DNA of 64,000 bases from Alcaligenaceae bacterium (GTDB lineage: Bacteria > Pseudomonadota > Gammaproteobacteria > Burkholderiales > Burkholderiaceae_B): positions 1 through 64,000 of the forward strand of contig JACCES010000016.1 of the NCBI GenBank assembly GCA_013416455.1. The letters are read 5' to 3'. The first letter of the stretch is position 1, and every line of letters begins with the position of its first letter. The notes below the pieces were generated by a model that was not told the origin of the DNA, did not search any database, and saw only the letters and a program-made list of their open reading frames with translations. Below, in pieces: positions 9,581 to 17,306 of this stretch. The position numbers were made by a program, and so were the translations under genes.

Positions 9581-10945
9581 ATGGGTTGGTTCAGCAAGAA
9601 AACGGCATCGGATCAGGCCGGCGGCGAACGCGCGCTGGAACTGCCCGGCGAGCAGGTCGATACGAATTTCGGCGGGCCGCTGCGCTGGGGGCTGGGCGTG
9701 CTGATACTGGGTTTCGGCGGTTTCGCGGTATGGGCCGGCTTTGCGCCGCTGGATGCCGGGGTCCCGGCCGAAGCCACCGTGCAGGTGGCGGGCAACCGCA
9801 AGAGCGTCCAGCATCTGGAAGGCGGCACGGTCGACGAGATCCTGATCAGGGAAGGCGACATGGTCCAGGCGGGCCAGGTGCTGGTGCGTTTGAACCGCAC
9901 GCGCGCTTTGGCTGAACAGGGCGTCGTGAGCACCCAGTACATCATCGCCAAGACCACCGAGGCGCGGCTGCTGGCCGAACGCGACGAACTGGCGGAAGTC
10001 GAGTTCGACCCCGATCTCAAGGCCCGCTTCAAGGACGACCCCCGCTATGTGCGGGCGGTGGCTTCGCAGCAGCGCCTGTTCCAGACGCGGCGCGATGCGC
10101 TGGAAGGCGAAATCGCCATTCTGCGCGAAAACCTGGCCGGCGCCGAGCAGCAGCTGCAAGGCCTGGAGCAGGTACAGAAAAGCCGCAAATCGCAGATCGC
10201 CTACATCAACCGCGAACTGACCGGTGTGCGCGAACTGGCCAAGGAAGGCTATCTGCCGCGCAACCGCATGTTCGAGCTGGAACGCGACGCGGCGCAATTG
10301 CAGGCGGCGCTGTCGAACGACGTGGTCGAGGCCGGCCGCACCCGCAACCAGATTGCGGAACTCAAGCTGCGCATTCTGCAGCGCAGCCAGGAATATCAGA
10401 AGGAAGTGCAGTCGCAGCTTTCCGACATTCAGAAGGAAGCCTCGGCGCTGGGCGACCGTCTGGCCGCCATCGATTACACGGTGCAGGAAACCGAGATCAG
10501 GGCGCCCATCGGCGGCAATGTGCAGAATCTGAGCATCCACACGGTGGGCGGTGTGATCGGGCCGGGCACGCTGCTCATGGAAATCGTGCCCACCGATGCT
10601 TCCTATCTGGTGCAGGCGCGCGTGCCGGTGCAGTCGATCGACCGCGTCTCGCCCGGGCTGGATGTCGACATCTCCTTCCCGGCGCTGAACCAGCGCATCA
10701 TCCCGAACATCCCCGGCAAGGTGCTCACCCTGTCGACCGACCGGCTGGTGGATGAAGCCACCAACCTGCCGTATTACCTGGCGCAGGTCGAAGTCACCCC
10801 CGACGGTGCGGAAATGCTCAAGAATGAAAGCATACGCGCGGGCATGCCGGCGGCCGTGCTTATCCGGCTCGGCGAGCGTACCATGCTGAATTATCTGCTG
10901 AAGCCTTTCATGGAACGGCTGGACAGGTCGTTCAAGGAGCGATAA
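9581..10945 (+). CDS. HlyD family membrane fusion protein of type I secretion
   Basis: This periplasmic adaptor links the ABC exporter to the outer-membrane channel. Its 454 residues show a cytoplasmic N-terminus, one transmembrane helix (about 38-60, LRWGLGVLILGFGGFAVWAGF), a lipoyl/barrel-sandwich half with KSVQHLEGGTVDEILIREGD, a long coiled coil (about 130-300), the second lipoyl half EIRAPIGGNVQNL and a C-terminal beta-barrel domain. This is the PrtE/SapE arrangement. It is separated from the ABC gene by one base and from the TolC gene by two, so it is translated as part of one operon. Confidence 0.93.
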   Translation: MGWFSKKTASDQAGGERALELPGEQVDTNFGGPLRWGLGVLILGFGGFAVWAGFAPLDAGVPAEATVQVAGNRKSVQHLEGGTVDEILIREGDMVQAGQVLVRLNRTRALAEQGVVSTQYIIAKTTEARLLAERDELAEVEFDPDLKARFKDDPRYVRAVASQQRLFQTRRDALEGEIAILRENLAGAEQQLQGLEQVQKSRKSQIAYINRELTGVRELAKEGYLPRNRMFELERDAAQLQAALSNDVVEAGRTRNQIAELKLRILQRSQEYQKEVQSQLSDIQKEASALGDRLAAIDYTVQETEIRAPIGGNVQNLSIHTVGGVIGPGTLLMEIVPTDASYLVQARVPVQSIDRVSPGLDVDISFPALNQRIIPNIPGKVLTLSTDRLVDEATNLPYYLAQVEVTPDGAEMLKNESIRAGMPAAVLIRLGERTMLNYLLKPFMERLDRSFKER

Positions 10946-10947
10946 CG

Positions 10948-12414
10948 ATGCGTGCCGCCCTGCTTTGCGCCGTTCTGGGCCTGGTGATGCCGCCGCTGCA
11001 GGCCAGTGCGCAAACGCCGGGGGCGGGGCGCGCGCCGGCGGCGCAGGGGGTGGCCAACGGGGAATTCGATCTGGCTTCGGCCTGGCGGGCGGCGCTGCTC
11101 AACGACCCCACCTATCAGGCGGCGATCAGCGAGCGCGAGGCGGGGCAGACGAACCGCGCCATGGGCCGCGCCGGGCTGCTGCCGCAGGTGACGGCGTCGC
11201 TGGGGCGCACCCGCATGGACGGTACGCTGGAATCGCCCACGTCGGCGGGCACCGTCGCCACCGAAGACCTCGACTACATGGCCAAGACCAACGAGATCCG
11301 CGCGACGCAGCCGGTGTTCAACTGGAGCCGCATCGCCGAATACCGGCAGGGCCACGCGCGCGCCGACTACAGTCTGGCGGTGTTCGACACCAAGGCCAAC
11401 GATACGTCCGAAAGGCTGGTGAACCGCTATTTCCAGACGCTGCTGGCCTACGAAAACGTGGTGCTGGCGCGCAACAATCTGCAGGCCAATGAAAAGCACA
11501 TCGTTGCGGCGCAGCGCCGTTTCGACAGCGGCGAGGGCACGATCACCGATGTGCGCGAAACCAGTTCCCGGCGCGACCTGTCGCGGGCGGAACTGATACG
11601 TCGGCAGGACGCTCTGGTGGTGGCCCGGCGCGAGCTCCAGGAAATGGTGGGCCAGTCGCCCGACCGCCTGGCGGCGCTCACGCCCAAGTTCAGCCCGCGG
11701 CCGCTGAATCCGCCCGCGCTGTCCGACTGGATGGCGCTGGCAATGAAGAACAATGCCGAAATCCGCAGCGGCCAGGAAGGCCTGGTGGTGGCCGAACGCG
11801 AAATCGACCGCAGTTTCGGGGGTCACCTGCCGTCGGTGGACATCATCGCCGCGCGCCGCGTGGTCGAGCGCGAGAGCATTTCCACACGCAACCAGGACAG
11901 CGCCACGACCTCGCTGGGCGTGCAGGTGAGCCTGCCCGTTTTTTCGGGCGGGCTGACCAGCGCCCAGGTGGATCAAGCGCGCCACAACCGTGACCGGGCC
12001 GGGTCGGAACTGGCCGCCACGCGCGAACGCATCGCCGTCGAGGTCACCCGCCAGTACCAGGGGGTGGTCAGCGGCGCCGAACGCATCCGGGCACTGGAAG
12101 TGGCGGTGAAATCCACGGCCGAAGCACTGCATGCGGTCGAACGCGGCTATGAGGCCGGCACCCGCAGCGTGGTGGATATCCTTGACGCGCAGGAACAGGT
12201 GTACCGTTCGCAGCTTGAGCTGACCCAGGCCCGGCTGGAATACGTGCTGGCCCGCCTGATGCTGGCCGCCGCGGCCGGCGGCCTCGATTCTTCAGTGGTG
12301 GACGAGGTCAATCAGGATTATTTCAAATCGCAGCCCATCGATGTGCTGCGGGCCTCGCTGCCGCTGCCGGCGGTCAATGGCCAGGCGCCCCGGCTGGCCA
12401 CGGCCACGCGCTGA
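10948..12414 (+). CDS. TolC family outer-membrane channel of type I secretion
   Basis: This is the trimeric outer-membrane exit duct of the export system. The 488-residue product has a signal peptide (about 1-22, MRAALLCAVLGLVMPPLQASA) and the duplicated helix-strand architecture of the TolC/PrtF family. The motifs AWRAALLNDPTYQAAISERE near the N-terminus and YEAGTRSVVDILDAQEQVYRSQ in the second repeat are typical. A C-terminal tail of about 50 residues follows the last barrel helix. It is the final gene of the export operon and is followed by strong hairpins before the convergent lipoprotein gene. Confidence 0.93.
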   Translation: MRAALLCAVLGLVMPPLQASAQTPGAGRAPAAQGVANGEFDLASAWRAALLNDPTYQAAISEREAGQTNRAMGRAGLLPQVTASLGRTRMDGTLESPTSAGTVATEDLDYMAKTNEIRATQPVFNWSRIAEYRQGHARADYSLAVFDTKANDTSERLVNRYFQTLLAYENVVLARNNLQANEKHIVAAQRRFDSGEGTITDVRETSSRRDLSRAELIRRQDALVVARRELQEMVGQSPDRLAALTPKFSPRPLNPPALSDWMALAMKNNAEIRSGQEGLVVAEREIDRSFGGHLPSVDIIAARRVVERESISTRNQDSATTSLGVQVSLPVFSGGLTSAQVDQARHNRDRAGSELAATRERIAVEVTRQYQGVVSGAERIRALEVAVKSTAEALHAVERGYEAGTRSVVDILDAQEQVYRSQLELTQARLEYVLARLMLAAAAGGLDSSVVDEVNQDYFKSQPIDVLRASLPLPAVNGQAPRLATATR

Positions 12415-12423
12415 GGCCGGAAA

Positions 12424-12448
12424 GAACGCCGGCGGCTGGCCGGCGTTC
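12424..12448 (+). terminator. Hairpin after the type I secretion operon
   Basis: GAACGCCGGC (12424-12433), loop of five, GCCGGCGTTC (12439-12448) form a perfect 10-bp stem nine bases after the TolC-type stop. No T-run follows directly; one lies further on at 12474. Confidence 0.5.
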
Positions 12449-12509
12449 CGCTATCCACCGTTCATGAATGACGTTTTTTTGGCTTGAGCCGCTGCCGGCG
12501 GTAGCCGGG

Positions 12510-12536
12510 CGGGCGGCCCTTTGCGGGGGCCGCCCG
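12510..12536. terminator. Strong GC hairpin between convergent genes, probably bidirectional
   Basis: CGGGCGGCCC (12510-12519) and GGGCCGCCCG (12527-12536) form a 10-bp stem with a 7-base loop between the convergent TolC-type and lipoprotein genes. Confidence 0.5.
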
Positions 12537-12556
12537 GATGGCCGGCGGAGCCGCGC

Positions 12557-14584
12557 CTACTTGAAGTAGCGCGACAGTTCGTTCAAGAGCCCGTTCGGAT
12601 AATTGGGAGAGGTCAGGGGAAGCAGCTGGTCGACGCTGTAGCTGACGTCCGCGTGGAATTCATGAAATACATACTGGCCACCCACCGTGCCTTCCATATA
12701 GAACCTGCCGGTATTCGATGAGCACAGCGAGCCGCCATAGGCGTTGATGCCGAAGGTGGATTCGCTGTTGTCGTTGGGCGAACCGCCGCGCTTCCAGTTT
12801 GAGTTCTGCCATTCGAAGATGGCGAAACCCTTGACCAGGGTGTTGGGGTTGTCATCCATGTAGCCGCGCACGGTGCCGGCCTGGCCCAGCACGGACTCGA
12901 TCTTGTAATCCGGCGTTCTGTCGTAGCCGTAGGTGCCCAGTTCCGTGATCACCAGGGGCACACCCGGCTGAAGCGCGTCATAAGCCAGCAGAATGGTGTC
13001 GCGCAGGTCGTCCTTGAGCTTGAAGGTCTGCACGGAATTGTAGAAGCGGTTCTGGTAGAGATCCGGCGGCAGTTCATTGCGGAACCAGTTGTAGTACTTC
13101 TTTTCGTCGGCGGTGCTGACGGGAATGGTGATGTAGTGGTCGGGCGCCAGAGAGTGAAGCATGCCGGCGACCTGCAGGGCACGCGGAATCAGGGTGGTGT
13201 CGTCCATGCCGTACTTGGGCAGGTCGAGTTCGTTGCCCACGCTGAAGGAATGTACGGCGGGGTGGATGACACCGTTCTTCTTGGTGCTGTTGACGATCTG
13301 GGTCACGGTGTGCTGGATGTTGTCCCAGGGGCGGTTGTCGCCGTCCTGGGTCATGAAGTTGTAGTTCGAGACCGGGATGATCACCTTGATGCCCAGCGAC
13401 TGCGCCTTGTCCAGGAAGGGAATGTGCCCGTCGCCGGCCGTGGTCCATTGGGTTGAGCCGCGCTGGTAGTTGTAGTCGTACAGGCGTACAAGGCTGATGC
13501 CGGCATCCGCCATGGTCTGCAGGTCGTTGCGGCCGCAGCTGCCCTGCTGGCCCCAAATCGCCTGGAAGTTGGCCGCCGTCATGTCGGAATCGAAGAAGGC
13601 GCCAGTGGGGTTGCTGTTGAACTGGGCAGGGATGGCCGAGTAAGCGACGCCGCGCCATTGCCGGTCGAAAACGGCGGAAGGCGTGCCGCGTTCGCCGGCG
13701 TCGACGAACAGTACGACGTTCTTGAGAATGGCGCTGATGTCGGGGATGCCGGGGCCGCGCAGGGGCACGGCGGCGAAGCTTACGCTATTGCTGGCGCCGT
13801 CGTAGACGGGGTCGCTGAGCGTCAGCGGCAGGATGTCGTAATCCCCCTGGCCGGGGTCGCCGGCCAGCGAGGCGTTCGGCGCCGAGTCCGCAAAGCGTTC
13901 CGGCCAGTAATTGATGAAATTGCCCACGGTTTCGAAATCGCCGCTGCGGGACGGCGCGTGGTTCATCCAGAAAACGTTCTCACTCACACCGTCCAGCTTC
14001 AGGCGGAAGCCGCCCTGCTCGCCGGCGACGATGGATGTCTGGCCCGCGTGCAGCGCAAAGGATGACCCCTCGGCGGACGGTTCCAGATTGTTGAGCAGGG
14101 TCAGCACGGGGACTTCAAAGCTGCCCAGAACATTGTCGGGATCGTCGATGGCCTCTGCGAGGCTCAGCGTGAATCGCAGCGTGGCCGCCTGCGCATCGTA
14201 GGCCACGTCGCGCACGGCGCCGAACAAGGCCCGCAGACCGGTGGCGTTGCGGTAGTGCAGCAGCGCATTGGGCGCCGTGTCGGCATAGACGCGCTGCCAG
14301 TTCGAGTTGATGAATTCCTGAGTGCTTTCGTCGCCGGTTTCACGGTCGGGCCGGTCGGTGTACCAATCGACCTCGGGTTCGACCCTGTTCAGGGTGATCG
14401 TGTATTCGTTGCCGTTGTTGCTCGCGGTGCTGCCGTTGCCGGCGGCGACTACGTAGAGGCGGTTGGAAATGTCGGCGGTGTCTGGCGGGTCGCCGGGGGC
14501 ATTGGCCAGTGAGCCGCTGCCACCGCCATCACACCCTGATATGAGGAATGCAAGAGTTGCCAGTAACAAGCTGATGAATTTCAT
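12557..14584 (-). CDS. Lipoprotein with clan GH-A-like TIM barrel (copy 1 of a tandem pair)
   Basis: The 675-residue protein has a lipoprotein signal with lipobox LISGC (Cys18) and then GGGSGS, so it should be anchored to a membrane, probably the outer one. Residues about 60-165 and 180-292 are two related domains sharing W-x-x-D/H-x-PxR, a conserved Trp, and A-D-(S/T)-APNA. Residues about 305-620 look like a glycoside hydrolase barrel: CGRNDLQTMADAGISLVRLYDYNY (split around 350-373), VGNE with Glu452 as likely acid/base and VITELG with Glu548 as likely nucleophile. This pattern recalls GH72/GH17 glucan-active enzymes, but the exact family and substrate are unknown. Start ATG 14584 follows AAGGA. 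It is 80%-like by eye to the next gene. Confidence 0.75.
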   Translation of the reverse strand: MKFISLLLATLAFLISGCDGGGSGSLANAPGDPPDTADISNRLYVVAAGNGSTASNNGNEYTITLNRVEPEVDWYTDRPDRETGDESTQEFINSNWQRVYADTAPNALLHYRNATGLRALFGAVRDVAYDAQAATLRFTLSLAEAIDDPDNVLGSFEVPVLTLLNNLEPSAEGSSFALHAGQTSIVAGEQGGFRLKLDGVSENVFWMNHAPSRSGDFETVGNFINYWPERFADSAPNASLAGDPGQGDYDILPLTLSDPVYDGASNSVSFAAVPLRGPGIPDISAILKNVVLFVDAGERGTPSAVFDRQWRGVAYSAIPAQFNSNPTGAFFDSDMTAANFQAIWGQQGSCGRNDLQTMADAGISLVRLYDYNYQRGSTQWTTAGDGHIPFLDKAQSLGIKVIIPVSNYNFMTQDGDNRPWDNIQHTVTQIVNSTKKNGVIHPAVHSFSVGNELDLPKYGMDDTTLIPRALQVAGMLHSLAPDHYITIPVSTADEKKYYNWFRNELPPDLYQNRFYNSVQTFKLKDDLRDTILLAYDALQPGVPLVITELGTYGYDRTPDYKIESVLGQAGTVRGYMDDNPNTLVKGFAIFEWQNSNWKRGGSPNDNSESTFGINAYGGSLCSSNTGRFYMEGTVGGQYVFHEFHADVSYSVDQLLPLTSPNYPNGLLNELSRYFK

Positions 14585-14814
14585 CTTCGTTTTCCTTATG
14601 GCGAAACTGAAACTTGCCTTGCGCCCTGTTTGCTGCGTCGAAGACGGATGTTCGGCACCTGGGCTCGCCGCGCCGCATTGCAAATCCACGCAATAGCGAC
14701 GACTACCGCTGTGGTTTGAGCTTTGCCTGACAAGCCCATGCATCCGAATATCAATGCACGGACAGGACACTGTGGGCCCTGGCGCAGATTGGAAGGGGAG
14801 GGAAAGGTGATGAT

Positions 14815-14859
14815 GCGTGAGGGCGGGTGTAAAATTATTACATGATCTTACGTTATCGG
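14815..14859 (-). promoter_or_regulatory. Conserved upstream block of lipoprotein copy 1, probable promoter
   Basis: The 328-base gap 14585-14912 has no gene. This 45-base block matches the block at 17046-17090 upstream of copy 2 at 35 of 45 positions, including ATGTAATAAT on the minus strand. Here TTGAAC and TGTAAT are 17 bases apart, a plausible sigma-70 promoter. It lies about 230 bases before the start codon, compared with about 88 in copy 2. Confidence 0.45.
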
Positions 14860-14872
14860 GTTCAACTAATTT

Positions 14873-14907
14873 GGCCCGGGCCGCCCGGATGCCGGGCGGG
14901 GCGGGCC
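14873..14907 (-). terminator. Hairpin after lipoprotein copy 2
   Basis: CCGCCCGG (14881-14888), loop ATG, CCGGGCGG (14892-14899), extended by outer arms GGCCCG and CGGGCC (14873-14878 and 14902-14907) across an internal GG/GG bulge. It lies just past the stop of the upstream gene, which suggests that the two paralogs are separate transcription units. Confidence 0.5.
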
Positions 14908-14912
14908 GGCGT

Positions 14913-16958
14913 TTATTTGAAGTAAACCGACAGTTCATTCAGCAGCCCGTTCGGGTAACCGGGCCCGGTCAGGGGTACCAGACGGTCAACCTGGTAGGTT
15001 TCTTCGCCATGGAAATGCGCCCAGTTCCCGTCGGGGCCCGTCATGCCGAACACGCCGGTTTTCGAATGGCATATAACGTCGCCGTAGGCGTTGATGCCGA
15101 AGTTGGATTCGGCATTAATTGGCTTGCCACCAAGCTTCCAGTTGGAATTCTGCCATTCGAAGATGGCGAAGCCCTTGACCAAGGTGTCAGGGTTGGAATC
15201 CATGTAGCCACGCACAGCGCGGGCCTGGCCCAGCACGACTTCGATTTTATCGTTTATTATCAATCGACCTTGACCTGGCTCTCCCTCGTAGTGAGAAAAG
15301 CCCAGTTCGGTAATCACCAGGGGCACGCCCAGCCCGAGCTGGTCGTAAGGCCGCAGGATGTTGTTCAGCATGCCATCATGCTTCTGGAAAGCCTGCACCG
15401 AGTTGTAGAAACGGGTCTGGTACAGAGCGGTCGGCAATCTATCGCGGAACATCTCGTAGAACCTCTTTTCCTCCCAGTTGCTGATGGGGATGGTGATGTA
15501 ATGGTCGGGCGCCAGCCCGTGCAGGAGCTTGGTGACCTCCAAGGCACGCGGGATCTGGGTTTCCCAGTTCATATTCTCGGACTTGGGCAGGTCGAGTTCG
15601 TTGCCCACGCTGAACGAGTGCACGGCTGGATGAATGACGCCGTTCTTCCTGGTGCTGTTGACGATCTCGGTGACCGTTTTCTCGATCTTGCCCCAAGGGT
15701 TGTCTCCGTCGCTCCGGAAGTTGTAGTTGGAGATCGGGATAATTACCTTGATGCCCAGCGATTGCGCCTTGTCGAGGAAAGGAATGTGCCCGTTGCCGGC
15801 CGTTTCCCATTTTTGCGAACCGCGCAGGTAGTTGTAGTCGTACAGGCGTATCAGGTTGATGCCGACATTGGCCATGGCCTGCAGGTCGTTGCGGCCGCAA
15901 CCGCCTTTTTCACCCCAGAGGGCCTGAAAGTCGGCCGCCGACACATCAGAGTCGAAGAAGGGGTCGGGCTGGATAGGGGCGTTGATGTAATTGGCGGGAA
16001 TGGCCGAGTAGGCGACGCCACGCCATTGTTGGTCAAATACGGCGGACGGCGAGCCGCGTTCACCCGCGTCGACGAACAGCACGGCATTCTTGAGCACGGC
16101 GCTGATGTCGGGGGTGCCGGGGCCGCGCAGGGGCACGGCGGCGAAGCTGACGCTGTTGTTGGCAGCGTCGTAGATGGGGTCGCTGAGCGTCAGCGGCAGG
16201 ATGTCGTAATTCCCCTGGCCCGGGTCGCCTGCCAGCGAGGCGTTGGGTGCTGAATCCGCGAACCGTTCCGGCCAGTAATTGATGAAATTGCCCACGGGTT
16301 CGAAATCCGCGCTGCGGGATGGGGCGTGGTTCATCCAGAAGACCTCTTCATCCACACCGTCGAGAACCAGGCGGAAGCCGCCCTGTTCGCCGGCGACGAT
16401 GGATGTCTGGCCCGCGTACAGCGCGAAGGACGAACCCTCGGCGGACGGCTCCAGATTGTTGAGCAGGGTCAGCACGGGGACTTCGAAGCTGCCTGCGCCG
16501 TTGGCGGGATCGTCGGCGGCTGCTTCCAGGTTCAGCGTGAATCGCAGTGTCTCCGCCTGTGCGTTGTAGACCACGTCGCGGACGGCGCCGAACATGGCCT
16601 GCACGCCGGCGGCATTGCGGTATTGCAGCAGTGCGTTGGGCGGGATACCGGCATAGACCCGCTGCCAGCTTGAGTCGATGAAGGCTTTGGTGTTTTCGTC
16701 GCCGGTTTCACGGTCGGGCCGGTCGGTATACCAGTCGACTTCGGGTTGGACTTTTTCCAGGGTGATCGTGTAGTCGCGGTTGCCGGCGCTTGCGGCGCTG
16801 CCGTTGCCGGCGGCGACTACGTAGAGGCGGTTGGAAATGTCGGCGGTGTCTGGCGGGTCGCCGGGGGCGTTGACCAGTGAGCCGGCGCCGCTGCCACCAC
16901 CATCACACCCTGATAAGAGGAACGCAAAAGTTGCCAGTAACAAGCTGATGAATTTCAT
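14913..16958 (-). CDS. Lipoprotein with clan GH-A-like TIM barrel (copy 2 of a tandem pair)
   Basis: The 681-residue paralog of the previous gene has the same plan: lipobox LLSGC, Gly/Ser spacer, two related N-terminal domains (WYTDRPDRETG and FWMNHAPSRSADF versions), and a C-terminal barrel with SVGNELDLP and VITELG carrying the two predicted catalytic Glu residues. Near-identity covers the first 10 codons and about 30 bases upstream, so the duplication took in the leader. The copies differ most in loops near the predicted active site (after VGNELDLP and after VITELG) and at the C-terminus, which may mean a shifted substrate. No active-site loss is apparent. An exopolysaccharide or peptidoglycan-associated glucan role is possible but unproven. 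Confidence 0.75.
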   Translation of the reverse strand: MKFISLLLATFAFLLSGCDGGGSGAGSLVNAPGDPPDTADISNRLYVVAAGNGSAASAGNRDYTITLEKVQPEVDWYTDRPDRETGDENTKAFIDSSWQRVYAGIPPNALLQYRNAAGVQAMFGAVRDVVYNAQAETLRFTLNLEAAADDPANGAGSFEVPVLTLLNNLEPSAEGSSFALYAGQTSIVAGEQGGFRLVLDGVDEEVFWMNHAPSRSADFEPVGNFINYWPERFADSAPNASLAGDPGQGNYDILPLTLSDPIYDAANNSVSFAAVPLRGPGTPDISAVLKNAVLFVDAGERGSPSAVFDQQWRGVAYSAIPANYINAPIQPDPFFDSDVSAADFQALWGEKGGCGRNDLQAMANVGINLIRLYDYNYLRGSQKWETAGNGHIPFLDKAQSLGIKVIIPISNYNFRSDGDNPWGKIEKTVTEIVNSTRKNGVIHPAVHSFSVGNELDLPKSENMNWETQIPRALEVTKLLHGLAPDHYITIPISNWEEKRFYEMFRDRLPTALYQTRFYNSVQAFQKHDGMLNNILRPYDQLGLGVPLVITELGFSHYEGEPGQGRLIINDKIEVVLGQARAVRGYMDSNPDTLVKGFAIFEWQNSNWKLGGKPINAESNFGINAYGDVICHSKTGVFGMTGPDGNWAHFHGEETYQVDRLVPLTGPGYPNGLLNELSVYFK

Positions 16959-17045
16959 TTTCGTTTTCCTTATGGCGAAACTGAAACTTGCCTAGCGAGG
17001 GCCTCTGCGCGGGCTGGAGGGGTATTGCGAGGATGGTGTGACGGC

Positions 17046-17090
17046 GCGTGAGGGCGTGTGGAAGATTATTACATAAGTAAATGTTAGCGG
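17046..17090 (-). promoter_or_regulatory. Conserved upstream block of lipoprotein copy 2, probable promoter
   Basis: This is the copy of the block at 14815-14859, again with ATGTAATAAT on the minus strand and CGCCCTCACGC downstream of it. It lies 88 bases before the start codon at 16958, inside the 348-base divergent gap 16959-17306, which has no gene. Confidence 0.45.
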
Positions 17091-17195
17091 CCTCATATTA
17101 TCCCGTCCCGGACCGCGGGGCGGGAAACCACGCGGTTCCCCGGAAGTGGAGGTATGCGGAGCCGGTTCACAGCGGGGAAAGAGAGTCACCCATAC

Positions 17196-17211
17196 CTGTC
17201 ATTTCTGACAG
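17196..17211 (+). promoter_or_regulatory. Inverted repeat upstream of the autotransporter gene
   Basis: CTGTCA (17196-17201), TTTC, TGACAG (17206-17211) form a perfect 6-bp inverted repeat followed by AT-rich DNA, about 95 bases before the autotransporter start. It could be an operator in the divergent region shared with lipoprotein copy 2. No regulator can be named. Confidence 0.35.
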
Positions 17212-17306
17212 TTTACAAATTATTTCAATTGATTTCATACTGAGTTGGAGTGGATGAATTCATCCATTGCGGGAAATCCTGAAAACAGAACTCGTATGGA
17301 GGCTTT

